Below, piece by piece: positions 37,270-46,129 of a stretch of 64,000 nucleotides of DNA. The stretch's first letter is position 1, and each line of letters starts with the position of its first letter. The notes under the pieces were generated by a model. It made no database searches. It worked only from the letters and a program-made list of their open reading frames with translations, and was not told the DNA's origin. The stretch is from Polytrichum commune (taxonomy: Eukaryota > Streptophyta > Polytrichopsida > Polytrichales > Polytrichaceae): positions 44,976,758-45,040,757 of the forward strand of contig OX485805.1 of assembly GCA_950295325.1 (NCBI GenBank), written 5' to 3'. Both the position numbers and the translations under genes were made by a program.

Positions 37270-37560
37270 TATTGAACACTGCTCCAAAGGACTCTAAAGC
37301 GAATCCCGAGTAGATATGTACAAAGGATTCGGGAGGAGCACCAAAATTTCAGTCCAAGGTCCGGGTGTCGATCTTTGGGGACTTGGACTTTGCAAGCCAT
37401 GACGGTAGGGCCAAGGCTAGATCAATGTCCGGGGAGAACCGGTATTTAGTGTAATGGCGGCCGGTTGGTTTTGTGAAAAGTCTGGTTGAATTGGGAAAGT
37501 GGAGGATGTGAAACCGGTGCTTTAAAAAAAAACGGATTTCAACCGGCAACCATTTTGAGG
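37270..37560 (+). repeat. Dispersed repeat D relative with CCGGTT motifs
   Basis: Shares gggaggagcaccaaaatttc, cagtccaaggtccgggtgtc and gactttgcaagccatgacgg with 48875-48975. It contains several CCGGT words, as other D copies do. It lies just outside the family-A LTR that starts at 37630. Probably another part of the same unknown parent element. Confidence 0.5.
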
Positions 37561-38738
37561 AGGAGGATTTTTACCAAGATGAATTGTGAAATAGGCAGAG
37601 TTCATCCGGTTTGATTCATCTAGGACCGGTGTGAGCCCAATATGGTGCCCACATATGCTCTTTACCCTTCAAAACTATTAAAGATTGGAAATTGAGGCTT
37701 ATTCAATTATTCAACACAATAAAAAGAGTGAAAACTTAGTGTTTAGATTTGCATTTTAGTAAAGAGTTGGGAAGTGCTTATGTTAGTTCTTTTGTTTGGA
37801 ATTGGAATGAGAGATTAGATTTTAGGATTCGGAAGCTTAGAAGTATGGGAAGTTAAGGTCTAGGCCTAGTTAGTTGATGTTTGTGGCTTAGGCCAGTTTT
37901 ATTGTTTGTATTAGGCTCAAGCTGTATTAGTTAAGGGAGGGAGTTAGGTCGCAGATAAGGTGTGGGCTAGATTTCTGGGGTGGCCCAGGAGGGGTCCGGT
38001 AAGCCTTGGGTCCCGGCTGTCATTCTCTCTGGCAGACTAGTAGGGCAGTATGAGCGAACGGAGAGGGCGAAGCCCTGCCGGGAAAAGCAAGGAGGTGCTA
38101 GCCATGGGCAGATAAGAAAAAACTCGGGAAGGAGATTGGGAATTTCAGTGACTGCACAATAGCAGCTGTGTTTTTGCAGAAAGACATCTCATGGTTGGGA
38201 GCCCAATGTGACAAGGGAGTAGCTAGTGAAGGATTTGGGGAGAGATCAGCCGAGGCCTACTCACGCAAGCGAGCCTGTGCTGTTGGATTGAACAAGGGAT
38301 GAGTCTCGGCCATTTAGCCTCCTCGGAGAGGTTCAACTATGTGCATTTTGTGGGAGCCCAATATTTGACGGAAATACGGAAATACGGATCCATTTTCCGT
38401 ATTTTACCCTGCTCGTACGAGGACAATAGGGTCTCTTAGGGTAAATTAGTTGTACTAGGAAATAGGGCGTTCTAAATCCGCCTCGCACGATAAAAATGAT
38501 AAAATGAGGTACTATGACCGGTCCGGCAAATTGGACTAGGAGGACCGTTTGATTATGGTCCGGACCGCTGGTCCGGACCAAGTAACGGTTACGCCACGCT
38601 TACCCAACGGTCCGGAAGTGGAGAGCCGGCTGGTAACGACGGTTACAACGGACTTGTGGCGGTTGGGGAAACCGTGACGGTTGGCAACCGTTTTCCATTA
38701 AAATGAACGGTAACATGGGAAGGAAGAGGGAGGAAGGA

Positions 38739-38746
38739 TATTTAAG
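38739..38746 (+). promoter_or_regulatory. TATA-like box in element B
   Basis: TATTTAAG lies within a purine-rich to pyrimidine-rich junction (gaaggatatttaagggtccc) about 210-230 bp before the first Met codons of the element's ORF. Position and sequence suit a pol II promoter internal to the element. Inferred from sequence only. Confidence 0.35.
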
Positions 38747-38954
38747 GGTCCCTTCCTTCTCCTCCCCACTTTTTCGTAAGAGGAAAATTTGTTGAGAGAA
38801 CGAGTGGTGAGGTTGTTTTTCGAGCCGCGAGCAGTTGGATTGCTGGGACTCCGCAATTTCTAGTTACCGGCAGTTGGCTTGCCGGGACTCCGTAGCAATT
38901 AAGCGGAAGAGAGGGAACCCGGAGGGGAGAGAATTTCCGTGGTTGTGACAGTGG

Positions 38955-39786
38955 TTGAGAGAAGAAAGGAAAATGCCAGAAGCACGGGAAGAGGATCGGA
39001 GGGAACCCATCCCGATTCCGCTCAAAGCCCTCATCCCTGCAATTCCGAGGGAGGACGGGGAGCTGCAGGAGTTAGCGGAGGATCTCCGGGTTATGGGTTG
39101 CGAGGGTTTGCTCGCCAAACCCTGGGACCTCCGAGCGGCAGATACCCTCCGGGAATTCAAGTTCGAGAGAGGGAATCAATGGCTGGGAACTAAAAGGAGG
39201 GATCCGGATAGTTGGACTCCGGAAGTCTGGAATAGGGTTTACGGGTTTCCGAAAGGAATTGCAGAGGGATGGGCCGGCCGCCTCGATGGCCTGTTTGCCG
39301 GAAAGTTTAGAGGAGACACGGACCCGAAGGATGGCTTCCACCCCGGGAACTGCCGGAATCTTAGAGAGCGGAGGGTATTAGAGTTCCTCATGCCCATCCT
39401 TAACCCGGACAAGCCTAAGCGGATAAGCCTTACCATGGCTAACACCCTGTTCGGTGCTATGTCCGGAGTCCGGCCTGTGAATTGGGGGTTGATAATTCAC
39501 GAGGTAGTAGGGCGGGCCCTCCCCAATGTAGGCCGGAAACCCTCCTTCCTCTCTACCTTCATTCTGCACCTCTACCAGCACTTCGACTGCATCACGGCCG
39601 AGGAGGAGGACATGCTGACTATAGCGTCGGACGAAGTCACCTACAAGCTCCATCCGGAAGTCGGAGACATCGAGACGGAAACCTCAAGCGACCCCATCAT
39701 TCCGGAAGCGCCTCCCTTTTCACCCGGAAGCCCGCCGCCGATCCTCCAGAGACCAACCTCTCCTCCCCCTCATTATCATCCGGAAG
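38955..39786 (+). pseudogene. Element B ORF, N-terminal part (plant-transposon/gag-like domain)
   Basis: Codes for about 277 residues up to the hAT insertion; the Met at 38973 (MPEAREEDRR) is as likely a start as 38955. The order WDLRAADTLREFKFERG, a WNRVYGFP turn, ERRVLEFLMPILNP, NTLFGAMSGVRPVNWGLIIH and LSTFILHLYQHFD resembles the putative plant transposon protein domain (PF20167 type) found near gag in LTR elements. That match is from memory of the family pattern and is tentative. The end is Pro/Ser-rich (SPGSPPP). No catalytic motif is present. Codon use is GC-rich like the rest of element B. Confidence 0.55.
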
Positions 39787-40494
39787 CAGGGTTGTCTATC
39801 CCGACGTCATGACGTGTCGTGTCGTGACGGACCCCTCCGTCACGACACAATAGGGTCCACGTAGGGTCAACCTAGGGGGAAGCTAGTAGGGTGGGCAAAA
39901 TACTTACCTTCTTGCCAAGGTGGCGTCCTATGTGGCAGATAAGGCCGACGTGGACGTGGATATGCCTAGCGCCAGGTAAACCATTTTTCCATTCTGTTTA
40001 TCATTCTGTTAAAATCAAAGTAGTAAAATATGACTAAGGAGGGTGTGGGGCGGACGGGGGACGAGGGTGGGGTGGACGGGGGGGGGGACCGGGGTCGGGA
40101 ACGGGGCGGACGGGGGGGAACGGGGGGGCGGACGGGGGGGGGGGGAGAACGGGGTCGGGAACGGGGCGGACGGGGCGGACGGGGGGGAGAACGGGGCGGT
40201 GGACGGGGGGCAACGGGGACGGACGGGGGTTGGGAACGGGGGTAGACGGGGGGCGGACGGGCGCTAGTAATTTTTTCCCCACTTTACCTCTACTTTGCTG
40301 ACATGTCATCACATGTGGACATCTTACATCCTACGTGTCCGAAATGGGGTAATGTAATTACACACAAAATTCGGTAAAATTCAAGTCCGTCAGGATAAAG
40401 ACAACATCCGGCATAATGTCGTGACGGATACGTGTCGTGATGGCACGACATTATGCCGAGATTAGCCTCCGTCACGACACAATAGACAACCCTG
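39787..40494. mobile_element. hAT-like non-autonomous element inside the element B ORF
   Basis: A 708-bp insertion with termini CAGGGTTGTCTAT and ATAGACAACCCTG and an 8-bp target duplication TCCGGAAG (39779-39786 and 40495-40502). CAGGG-type ends with 8-bp duplications are the hallmark of the hAT superfamily. Beyond the termini both arms carry the word gtgtcgtgacgga and its complement, so the ends can fold back on themselves. It has no transposase frame. Its centre is a long G-rich run (separate entry). Confidence 0.85.
40040..40262 (+). repeat. G-rich minisatellite core of the hAT-like element
   Basis: About 220 bp composed almost wholly of G with interspersed GAC, AAC and GTC, repeating the theme gacgggg and gaacgggg, with runs of up to ten G. 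There are dozens of G3+ tracts on one strand, so stable G-quadruplexes are expected. The Gly/Arg-rich or Pro-rich frames that cross it in all phases are low-complexity artefacts. Confidence 0.85.
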
Positions 40495-41292
40495 TCCGGA
40501 AGCAGGACCCAGCCGGGACCACTTGGCGGAACGTGGATCTCTCCGCTTGGGACTTTCTGGAAAATCCCTTCAAGCGGGTCCAGGAGGGGCAGGAGAATCT
40601 GCAGAACCAGTACTTCCGACTGGAACACATCGCCCGGGGAGCGAACCAGGCCTTGGACAACTGCGGACCCGGAAATATTCTCCGGGAGTTGGCGGAGAGG
40701 GCGGACAGGAAGGAGCTCGAGCAAGCCAAGACGGAAAACGCTCACCTCGCCGCGCAGGTAGCGGCCATGACTCAGGAGCTGAGTCAGAAGAGCGAGGAAA
40801 TCCGGAAGTACCACGTGGAGCAGGCAATGGTCTTCAGCCGGATCCGGGAGCTGGTGGGGCATCCGGCAGAGATCGTCAACAAGGCGCATCTCTACGACCG
40901 GATGATGCAGTCCGGAGAACCGGCTTCCGCTAGGCAGGCCCTCCCCATCCTCGTGAAATGGTCACGGACGATGAAGGATCTCCTGGCGGAAATCCAGAAG
41001 GTGGTCCCGCCAAGCGGAACACCCCGGCGGGTACTCTATCCGGGTCCGCCTGGGTCACCAACTGGAACCCTCTACGAGGTAGTTGGTGACGTCGCCTTGG
41101 TCCAGAATCCGCCAATGGCTGGAGGACCCAGCCAGCAGGGAGGTGGCTCTCGGCCTGCCAGTTCCGGAAGAGCCCCGGAAAGGACCCGCTCTCCCCAAGT
41201 GAGGAGGAAGAGCACCGGGTCTGTTAGATCCGGACGGGGCCAATCCCCTGTTCCGCGGACCTCGGATCGATCCCGAACTCCGGACAGAGCTC
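40495..41292 (+). pseudogene. Element B ORF, middle part (coiled coil, basic Ser/Pro tail)
   Basis: This part continues the element's protein after the hAT insertion. The open frame runs NPVRKQDPAGTTWRNVDLSA onward, then a heptad-like region with LQNQYFRLEHIARGANQAL and ENAHLAAQVAAMTQELSQKS that should form a coiled coil, then a Pro/Gly/Ser-rich region ending RSRTPDRA. The stop at 41295-41297 is created only by the nested A2 LTR. Precise removal of the hAT element with one duplication does not join this frame to the 38955 frame: the offset is two bases, so a further indel or splicing is needed. Confidence 0.6.
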
Positions 41293-41779
41293 TGTGAGGC
41301 CAAACCCATCACCCTTAAGCGTCCTAGTCCAGGCAATAGGTTTGGAGATCACATGTATAACATAACAACTTGTGGTAACACTGGATGTGCGTACCACCTT
41401 GATGAGCTTCTAACTTAATTCAAATCATGACATTTTATTAGTGTAAACCTCGTGCATAGGTACATCCTTAGCCCTTTCCAGAGTCCACCCCACCGCCTTT
41501 GCCACGCATGCCTTCAATGATTTCCCTCTTGTAACTTTGGTTCTGGCTGTCGATTCTTCACTAGTGCATGACACCTCGCTGAGGCTATGACATGTTGATT
41601 CCATGAGGCACACATAAGCTTTAATACAAGTGTTGAAAAACACTTGTATAACTTATCGTAGCCTCCTCTTCACAAGCCCCTCACAAATCCTTCCCAAATT
41701 CATTTATTAATGCAGTTCATAATCCTACTAGTTTAATCAACCTCCTAATTAGCTTGCCTAACTAACTCCACTAACCCAG

Positions 41780-42082
41780 TTGGTTAAACCCGGCTTTAAC
41801 CCAGCTTATAGCTTAGCTCTAATCCCAGCCTGTAACCCAGCTTATAACTCAGCCTTCACCAAGCCTCAACCAGCTTATAGCTTAGCTCTAATCCCAGCCT
41901 ATAACCCAGCTTATAACTCAGCCTAACCCAGCTTATATAAGCCGACCAGCTGCCCCCCTTGAAAGCACCGGTTCCAGCAACCTCGGCAGACCCTGCGACC
42001 CTGCAGACCGGTTCCAGCAACCTCGGCAGACCCTGCAGACTCGGTTCCAGCAACCTTAACAGACCCGGTTCCAGCAACCTTC
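41780..42082 (+). repeat. Two tandem arrays flanking the LTR TATA box
   Basis: Upstream of the TATA box, two imperfect copies of a ~75-bp unit contain cttatagcttagctctaatc and agcctataacccagcttata. Downstream at 41969-42082, four starts of ggttccagcaacct recur at 22-40 bp intervals followed by cggcagaccctgc. Such arrays beside an LTR TATA box often act as enhancers; that role is inferred here. Confidence 0.65.
41934..41941 (+). promoter_or_regulatory. TATA box of LTR A2
   Basis: TATATAAG inside cagcttatataagccgacca is a strong match to the plant TATA consensus. It stands about 640 bp into the LTR, between two tandem arrays, where a U3/R border would be expected. Confidence 0.5.
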
Positions 42083-42818
42083 TGGTGTATAATTCCGGCA
42101 TTCGGCCAACTACCAACTAATAAAACTAAGTGCCAACAATCTAATCATGAATCTAAATACTATAAGTCTTAAACACTATAAATCTAAATATTATAAATTA
42201 AACACTATGAGCTAATGCCTTAAATCAAATGCTACTCCTAACAAATGTCAAACCAATCTTCAAGGCTAATTAGTCTTGGCTCTTCACCTTGAGACCTTGC
42301 ACACACATGTGCTCCTTTCTTGCTTCCCACACACCCACACTTATAACACGTGGGGTGCCAAGGAGCACGAACGAAAGAGAGAGAGAGAGAGGGGAGAGTG
42401 AGGGTTAAATAGGGGGAAGGTGAGAGGTGAAGGGGAAGAAGAGGAGGAGGGTGAGAAGATAGGAGTGAAGGAAGGTGCACCCAAGACCACAACCTCCTAA
42501 TCCTTTCCTACCTAGTAGGACCTCATCCTATCCACTAAGCCCTCAACTCCTAAACCAACAAGAGCATGTTCTAATTCAAACATTTAACACAAGGAGCTAC
42601 CCTTGGTTCACCACACACTACGCTTACCTAACTAAGGAACTTTCTTTATGCCGCTAAACTTCTAATCCATCACTCCACACAAGCCTAAAGCTTAAACATA
42701 ACTTCACTCAAGCCTCACTATTTTTTATATTTTTGTGAATAATCATAAAACATCAAAACATAACTTCTAATGGTTTCAAAGGGTTAAGAACACATGTGGG
42801 CACCATTTTGGGCTCACA

Positions 42819-43233
42819 AGCTCGGACCCCTATAAGGCACCGAACTCCGGATCGAGAGGCGACTCCGAATAGGGGTAAGGCCCCTATGACCCAAGCCTCG
42901 CCGTCGTCTCCTTTGGACTGCCAAATGGTGAACACGTTCCCTCCGCCACCCTCAAGGGCGGCCTCCACCAGGGATCCGCGGACTACCTCGATCTCGGGCG
43001 GACAGAATCCGGAACAGCGCACCGGAAGCGATCCTTCCCCGATCCGGAGCGTCCAGAAGGGAAGTACAGTTTCCGGAACACCACGGACAGAAGGAGCAGG
43101 GGACTCGGAGGACGAGATTGCTTACGCGACTACAGAAGGCATCGCGGGGAGGGGGCTCATCCACCGTCAGTGGCCTCGGCAGTCATTCGAAAGAGGGAGC
43201 AGCGCAGAAGAAGCACCACTCTTCTTAGCTTAG
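42819..43233 (+). pseudogene. Element B ORF, C-terminal part
   Basis: This is the end of the element's protein, in frame with the 40495-41292 part once LTR A2 is removed. It opens RTPIRHRTPDREATPN, which repeats the RTPDR theme seen just before the insertion. It goes on through a Ser/Pro/Arg/Gly-rich low-complexity region (SPIRSVQKGSTVSG) to an acidic patch (GDSEDEIAY) and ends at TAG at 43231-43233. No zinc knuckle, protease or polymerase motif is visible. This tail looks disordered, as in nucleic-acid-binding gag-like proteins. Confidence 0.6.
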
Positions 43234-43504
43234 GACGGTATTTAGATTAGTTAGGCATAATAGAGATAGGAAGATAGGACTTAGGAGTTTTTAAAGTTGA
43301 GGAATAAAATTCTCCCTTGGGTTTTGTCAGCGGAAAATCCGGATCTTGATCCGGGAAATCCGGGAGGACGGAAGCAGTTAGGGTTTTTTTTTTAGGGGCG
43401 GCCGCCTGGGCCGCCACCTTCAGATTAGGGATTTTTGGGCCTCTACTTAAGGCCGAATAAGGAGCTAGAGAGGGGTCCCTTCTCCATTGTTGTATTTTGA
43501 TTGC

Positions 43505-44610
43505 TCCTACTCTAATAAACTCCTTGATTTCTCACTCCTTGACTTTCCTTGATTGATTTTTGTGTACGAATGATTCGGAGATCGTTAGCAGAGGAGAGAG
43601 AGAGCATGAGGGGACAGGAGTTCCGGATAGGACATGGGAGAAGAGACCCGGATCAGATCTAGTTATTGCCTTGCGGATCCTCTCTATGTGTAGTGGGAGG
43701 GAAACCTCACTATTCCGGATGGTTGAGTAACGTCTAGGTGGGATAGCCGCTGGGAGGATTGGGTGAGATCCGGACTTGCGCCGTCCGAGCTTCTGAAGGG
43801 GTCCCACCGCCCTTAGACGGACCAATCCGGAAAGTGGTACGGATCACCCAGTTAGCTCAGATTGAGTAGAGTCCAAGGTAGTGGTAGCCGGATCGATCCG
43901 TCAGAAGGAGGAGGGAAGGACCGGAACAGTTAGGATTCCGGGTCGGAGGCCATCTCCGGAGTGTAGTGGGAAGGGGACCTCATTGTTCCGGATGTCTGGG
44001 TAACGTCTAGGTAAGATAGCCGTGGGGAGGACTGGGTAAAGATCCGGAAGGGATCCGGACTTACGCCAATCTGATCTTCTGAAGAGGTCTCACCGCTTTT
44101 GGACGGGACAATCCGGAAAGTGGTACGGATCACCCACTTATCCCATCGAGTCAGACTTCCGGGTGGAATCCGGAATACTCCGATCATTGTGGTCCTAAGA
44201 TATAATCTGGATTTCCCTATGTGACCTACCAAGACGGATTGGTTGTGAGGGAATATCCGGATCCCAATCTTATAAGGGACGTCTTCACCGGAAGAAACCA
44301 ACTATTCTAGAGGGTAGAACGTAGAGGGGTAAATCTGGACCATAGGGGTGAGTAAGTATTATAATTAGGACCTAAAGATACAATCCGGAAAGGCAAAGTT
44401 CGGAGGAGGAAGAGGTTCCAAAAGACCGGAAGGACGGAAACCGAGGTTTCCGGAAATTCGGCTAAGGAGTGGAAAATAAGCGGGTACGGGGAGTTCTCGA
44501 CCTCCTACACTTCACAGAATCCCCGGACGATACTAGGGTCATCCGGACAAAACCGGATTAGGTACTTAAAAACGCCAATCCGGATATTTTGGTGTTCGTG
44601 TGTTCCCACA
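43505..44610 (+). other. 3' non-coding region of element B with internal duplication
   Basis: After an AATAAA at about 43513, a ~190-bp segment at 43685-43865 is repeated at 43960-44150. Shared words are gggtaacgtctagg-like, tccggacttacgcc-like and aatccggaaagtggtacgga followed by tcaccca. The copies differ by small indels. No protein frame spans it. It extends to the element's right terminus. Confidence 0.6.
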
Positions 44611-45499
44611 CATTTGATGAAGAGGCAGGAAGCATAATTCTACATTGTTGCCCAGCCAGAGGAATCTTCAACTCAAAAGGTCAATCAGGAGGGAGAGGTT
44701 GAATGGTTGAATCGCTTCTACAAAATCGGCTCTACCTTGCCAGGAGGATAGTGCAGATGGCAAGGGAATCCACGGTATTAGTGAGGGCCTGATCTCACAA
44801 GTGCATTGAAATTTACGACCTGGAGTTGGGACAAAAGATCACAGGGAGGATGACAGAGTTTGAGTGCGGAGAGGAAGACCGCAAGATCGGGAGGTAGGGC
44901 GAGAGATAACTTGCCCCTAGGTCAGCATTGAACGGCGTAGCTGCCAGGGCGGCAATGTTGGTTATGGGTAGGCAGGCAACAATTGACACTGGGGAAGAGG
45001 AGCTGCCGAGCAGCTGGACGGAAGTAGACTGCCGGATGGTAGCTGTGCTGGGCGAACCGGTCATCAGAGGGTAGTCCCGGTGAATCTAGGGCAGACACTA
45101 GCAGGAGATGACACTAGGGCTCACGATGGCGGAGTAGCCTGGGAACAGAAAGTTCGATCTTAAACCGAATTGAGTTAAGGGGCGGGGGTGCAAGGGTTGA
45201 CATTAACAGGGCCAGGGGATTCACTTAAGATAACTCTTAGGTTAGGCTAGGATATTTGAGTGGAGTAGGTAGGCTCATTAAAAATGTGTGTGTGTGTGCA
45301 TCTTTATAAGAAATGAAAGAAAATATTCTTCAATACTGGCCACCTCATGTTTCTCAATAAAGCGTGTGTTTTATGTTTGAATGAATGAAGAATGGGGAGT
45401 CAATTCTAAAATGATGAGAGGTCACAACAACACATGTGGGCCATGAATCCTCACCTGGACTAGGATGCACAAGGGTGAGGGTTTAAGGCTAACAACCGG

Positions 45500-46129
45500 A
45501 TATCATATGATTCTAGGGTTTAGGTTATGTGTTCGTTGTAGGCTTGTAGTGATTTGGTGAATGGCGGACATGTGAAGCTTTTGCTTCATTATTGCATTTC
45601 ATTGTTGACGGCTAGCATTTAGAATATTACGATTGTGTCTATGGAAGATCTTCATGGTGATCTTGATAATGTACTAATGAAAGCCATAGCTTTATGGAGG
45701 AACCTTACAAAGTTTAGATGGTTGTTTTCACATCCATAGAGATACCTTTCAGGGCGTTTACCTCTTGAAGGTGAAGATAATACTGTTGATTTTGACTTTA
45801 ACAGTTGATGAATTTCATTTTTGTATATAGTATGGTATGTTAGGTTACTTTTTTTTTATCATATTGTGACCTCAAATCTAATATGAGGTTTTAAGACCTA
45901 AGTATGATAGACGAATAAATCCACGGCCATCAACCAGTTGATGGGTTATTTTAGGTTCAACTCCTGCTATGGATAAATTATTGATCATTGTTGTTGTTTC
46001 TTATATGTAATGAATTGTTGATCATTGTTGTTGGATGTTGATATCATTACATATTATTGTTGTATGATGATATCTTCTTTGGACGTTGTTATTGAGTGGT
46101 GTATGCTGTGTGTAGATATAATTTGCTAA
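45500..46129. other. Intergenic, no gene seen
   Basis: AT-rich sequence to the right of LTR A3. Short words with ttgttgttg recur at 45975-46060. No open frame with a domain. Confidence 0.45.

Larger units (their letters stand above)
41293..42818 (+). mobile_element. Solo LTR, family A, copy A2, nested in element B
   Basis: Begins TGTGAGGCCAAACCC and ends CATTTTGGGCTCACA, flanked by the 5-bp duplication AGCTC (41288-41292 and 42819-42823). It is 1526 bp long. The left 40 bases and right 50 bases match copy A1. Deleting the LTR with one duplication rejoins the element B ORF exactly in frame (AGAGCTCGGACC), which confirms the borders. No internal retrotransposon genes are present. Confidence 0.9.
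38349..44610 (+). mobile_element. Element B: GC-rich, ORF-bearing retroelement-like insertion
   Basis: Ends are TGTGGGAGCCC and GTTCCCACA, inverted over seven bases, flanked by the 5-bp duplication CATTT (38344-38348 and 44611-44615). Subtracting the two nested insertions leaves about 4.0 kb. Base use is GC-rich with frequent CCGGA, unlike the surroundings. Inside are a TATA-like box, one long protein-coding frame now split in three, an AATAAA near 43513 and a tandemly duplicated 3' region. The first few hundred bases are not repeated near the end, so I see no pair of LTRs. It is either a solo LTR of unusual size carrying an ORF (as in LARD-type elements) or a non-LTR-flanked element with 5-bp duplications. 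No reverse transcriptase, integrase or transposase was seen. Confidence 0.7.
37630..45494 (-). mobile_element. Solo LTR, family A, copy A3, split by a nested element
   Basis: The plus strand begins TGTGAGCCCAATATGGTGCC, the complement of the family-A right end, and finishes GGGTTTAAGGCTAACA, the diverged complement of the family-A left end. The whole is flanked by the 5-bp duplication ACCGG (37625-37629 and 45495-45499). Removing element B and one copy of its CATTT duplication leaves 1598 bp, in line with A1 (1699) and A2 (1526). The right terminus has changed from CTCACA to CTAACA. Sequence near 45470 resembles the 5' part of A2, supporting the assignment. Confidence 0.8.

Noticed and set aside
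38160-38220. Possible second LTR end (gggagcccaatgtgac) at 38193-38208
   Set aside because: Resembles the start of element B (gggagcccaatat) for only about 12 bases, with no flanking duplication; taken as chance similarity within LTR A3.
40030-40312. Gly/Arg-rich and Pro-rich open frames
   Set aside because: Low-complexity translation of the G-rich core of the hAT-like element, open in several frames on both strands.
40523-40933. 136-codon frame MAERGSLRLG onward, in phase with the element B N-terminal part after hAT removal
   Set aside because: Its Gly/Arg/Ala composition looks like an out-of-frame shadow of the coiled-coil frame, which has clear heptads. Recorded as a frame-mismatch finding instead.
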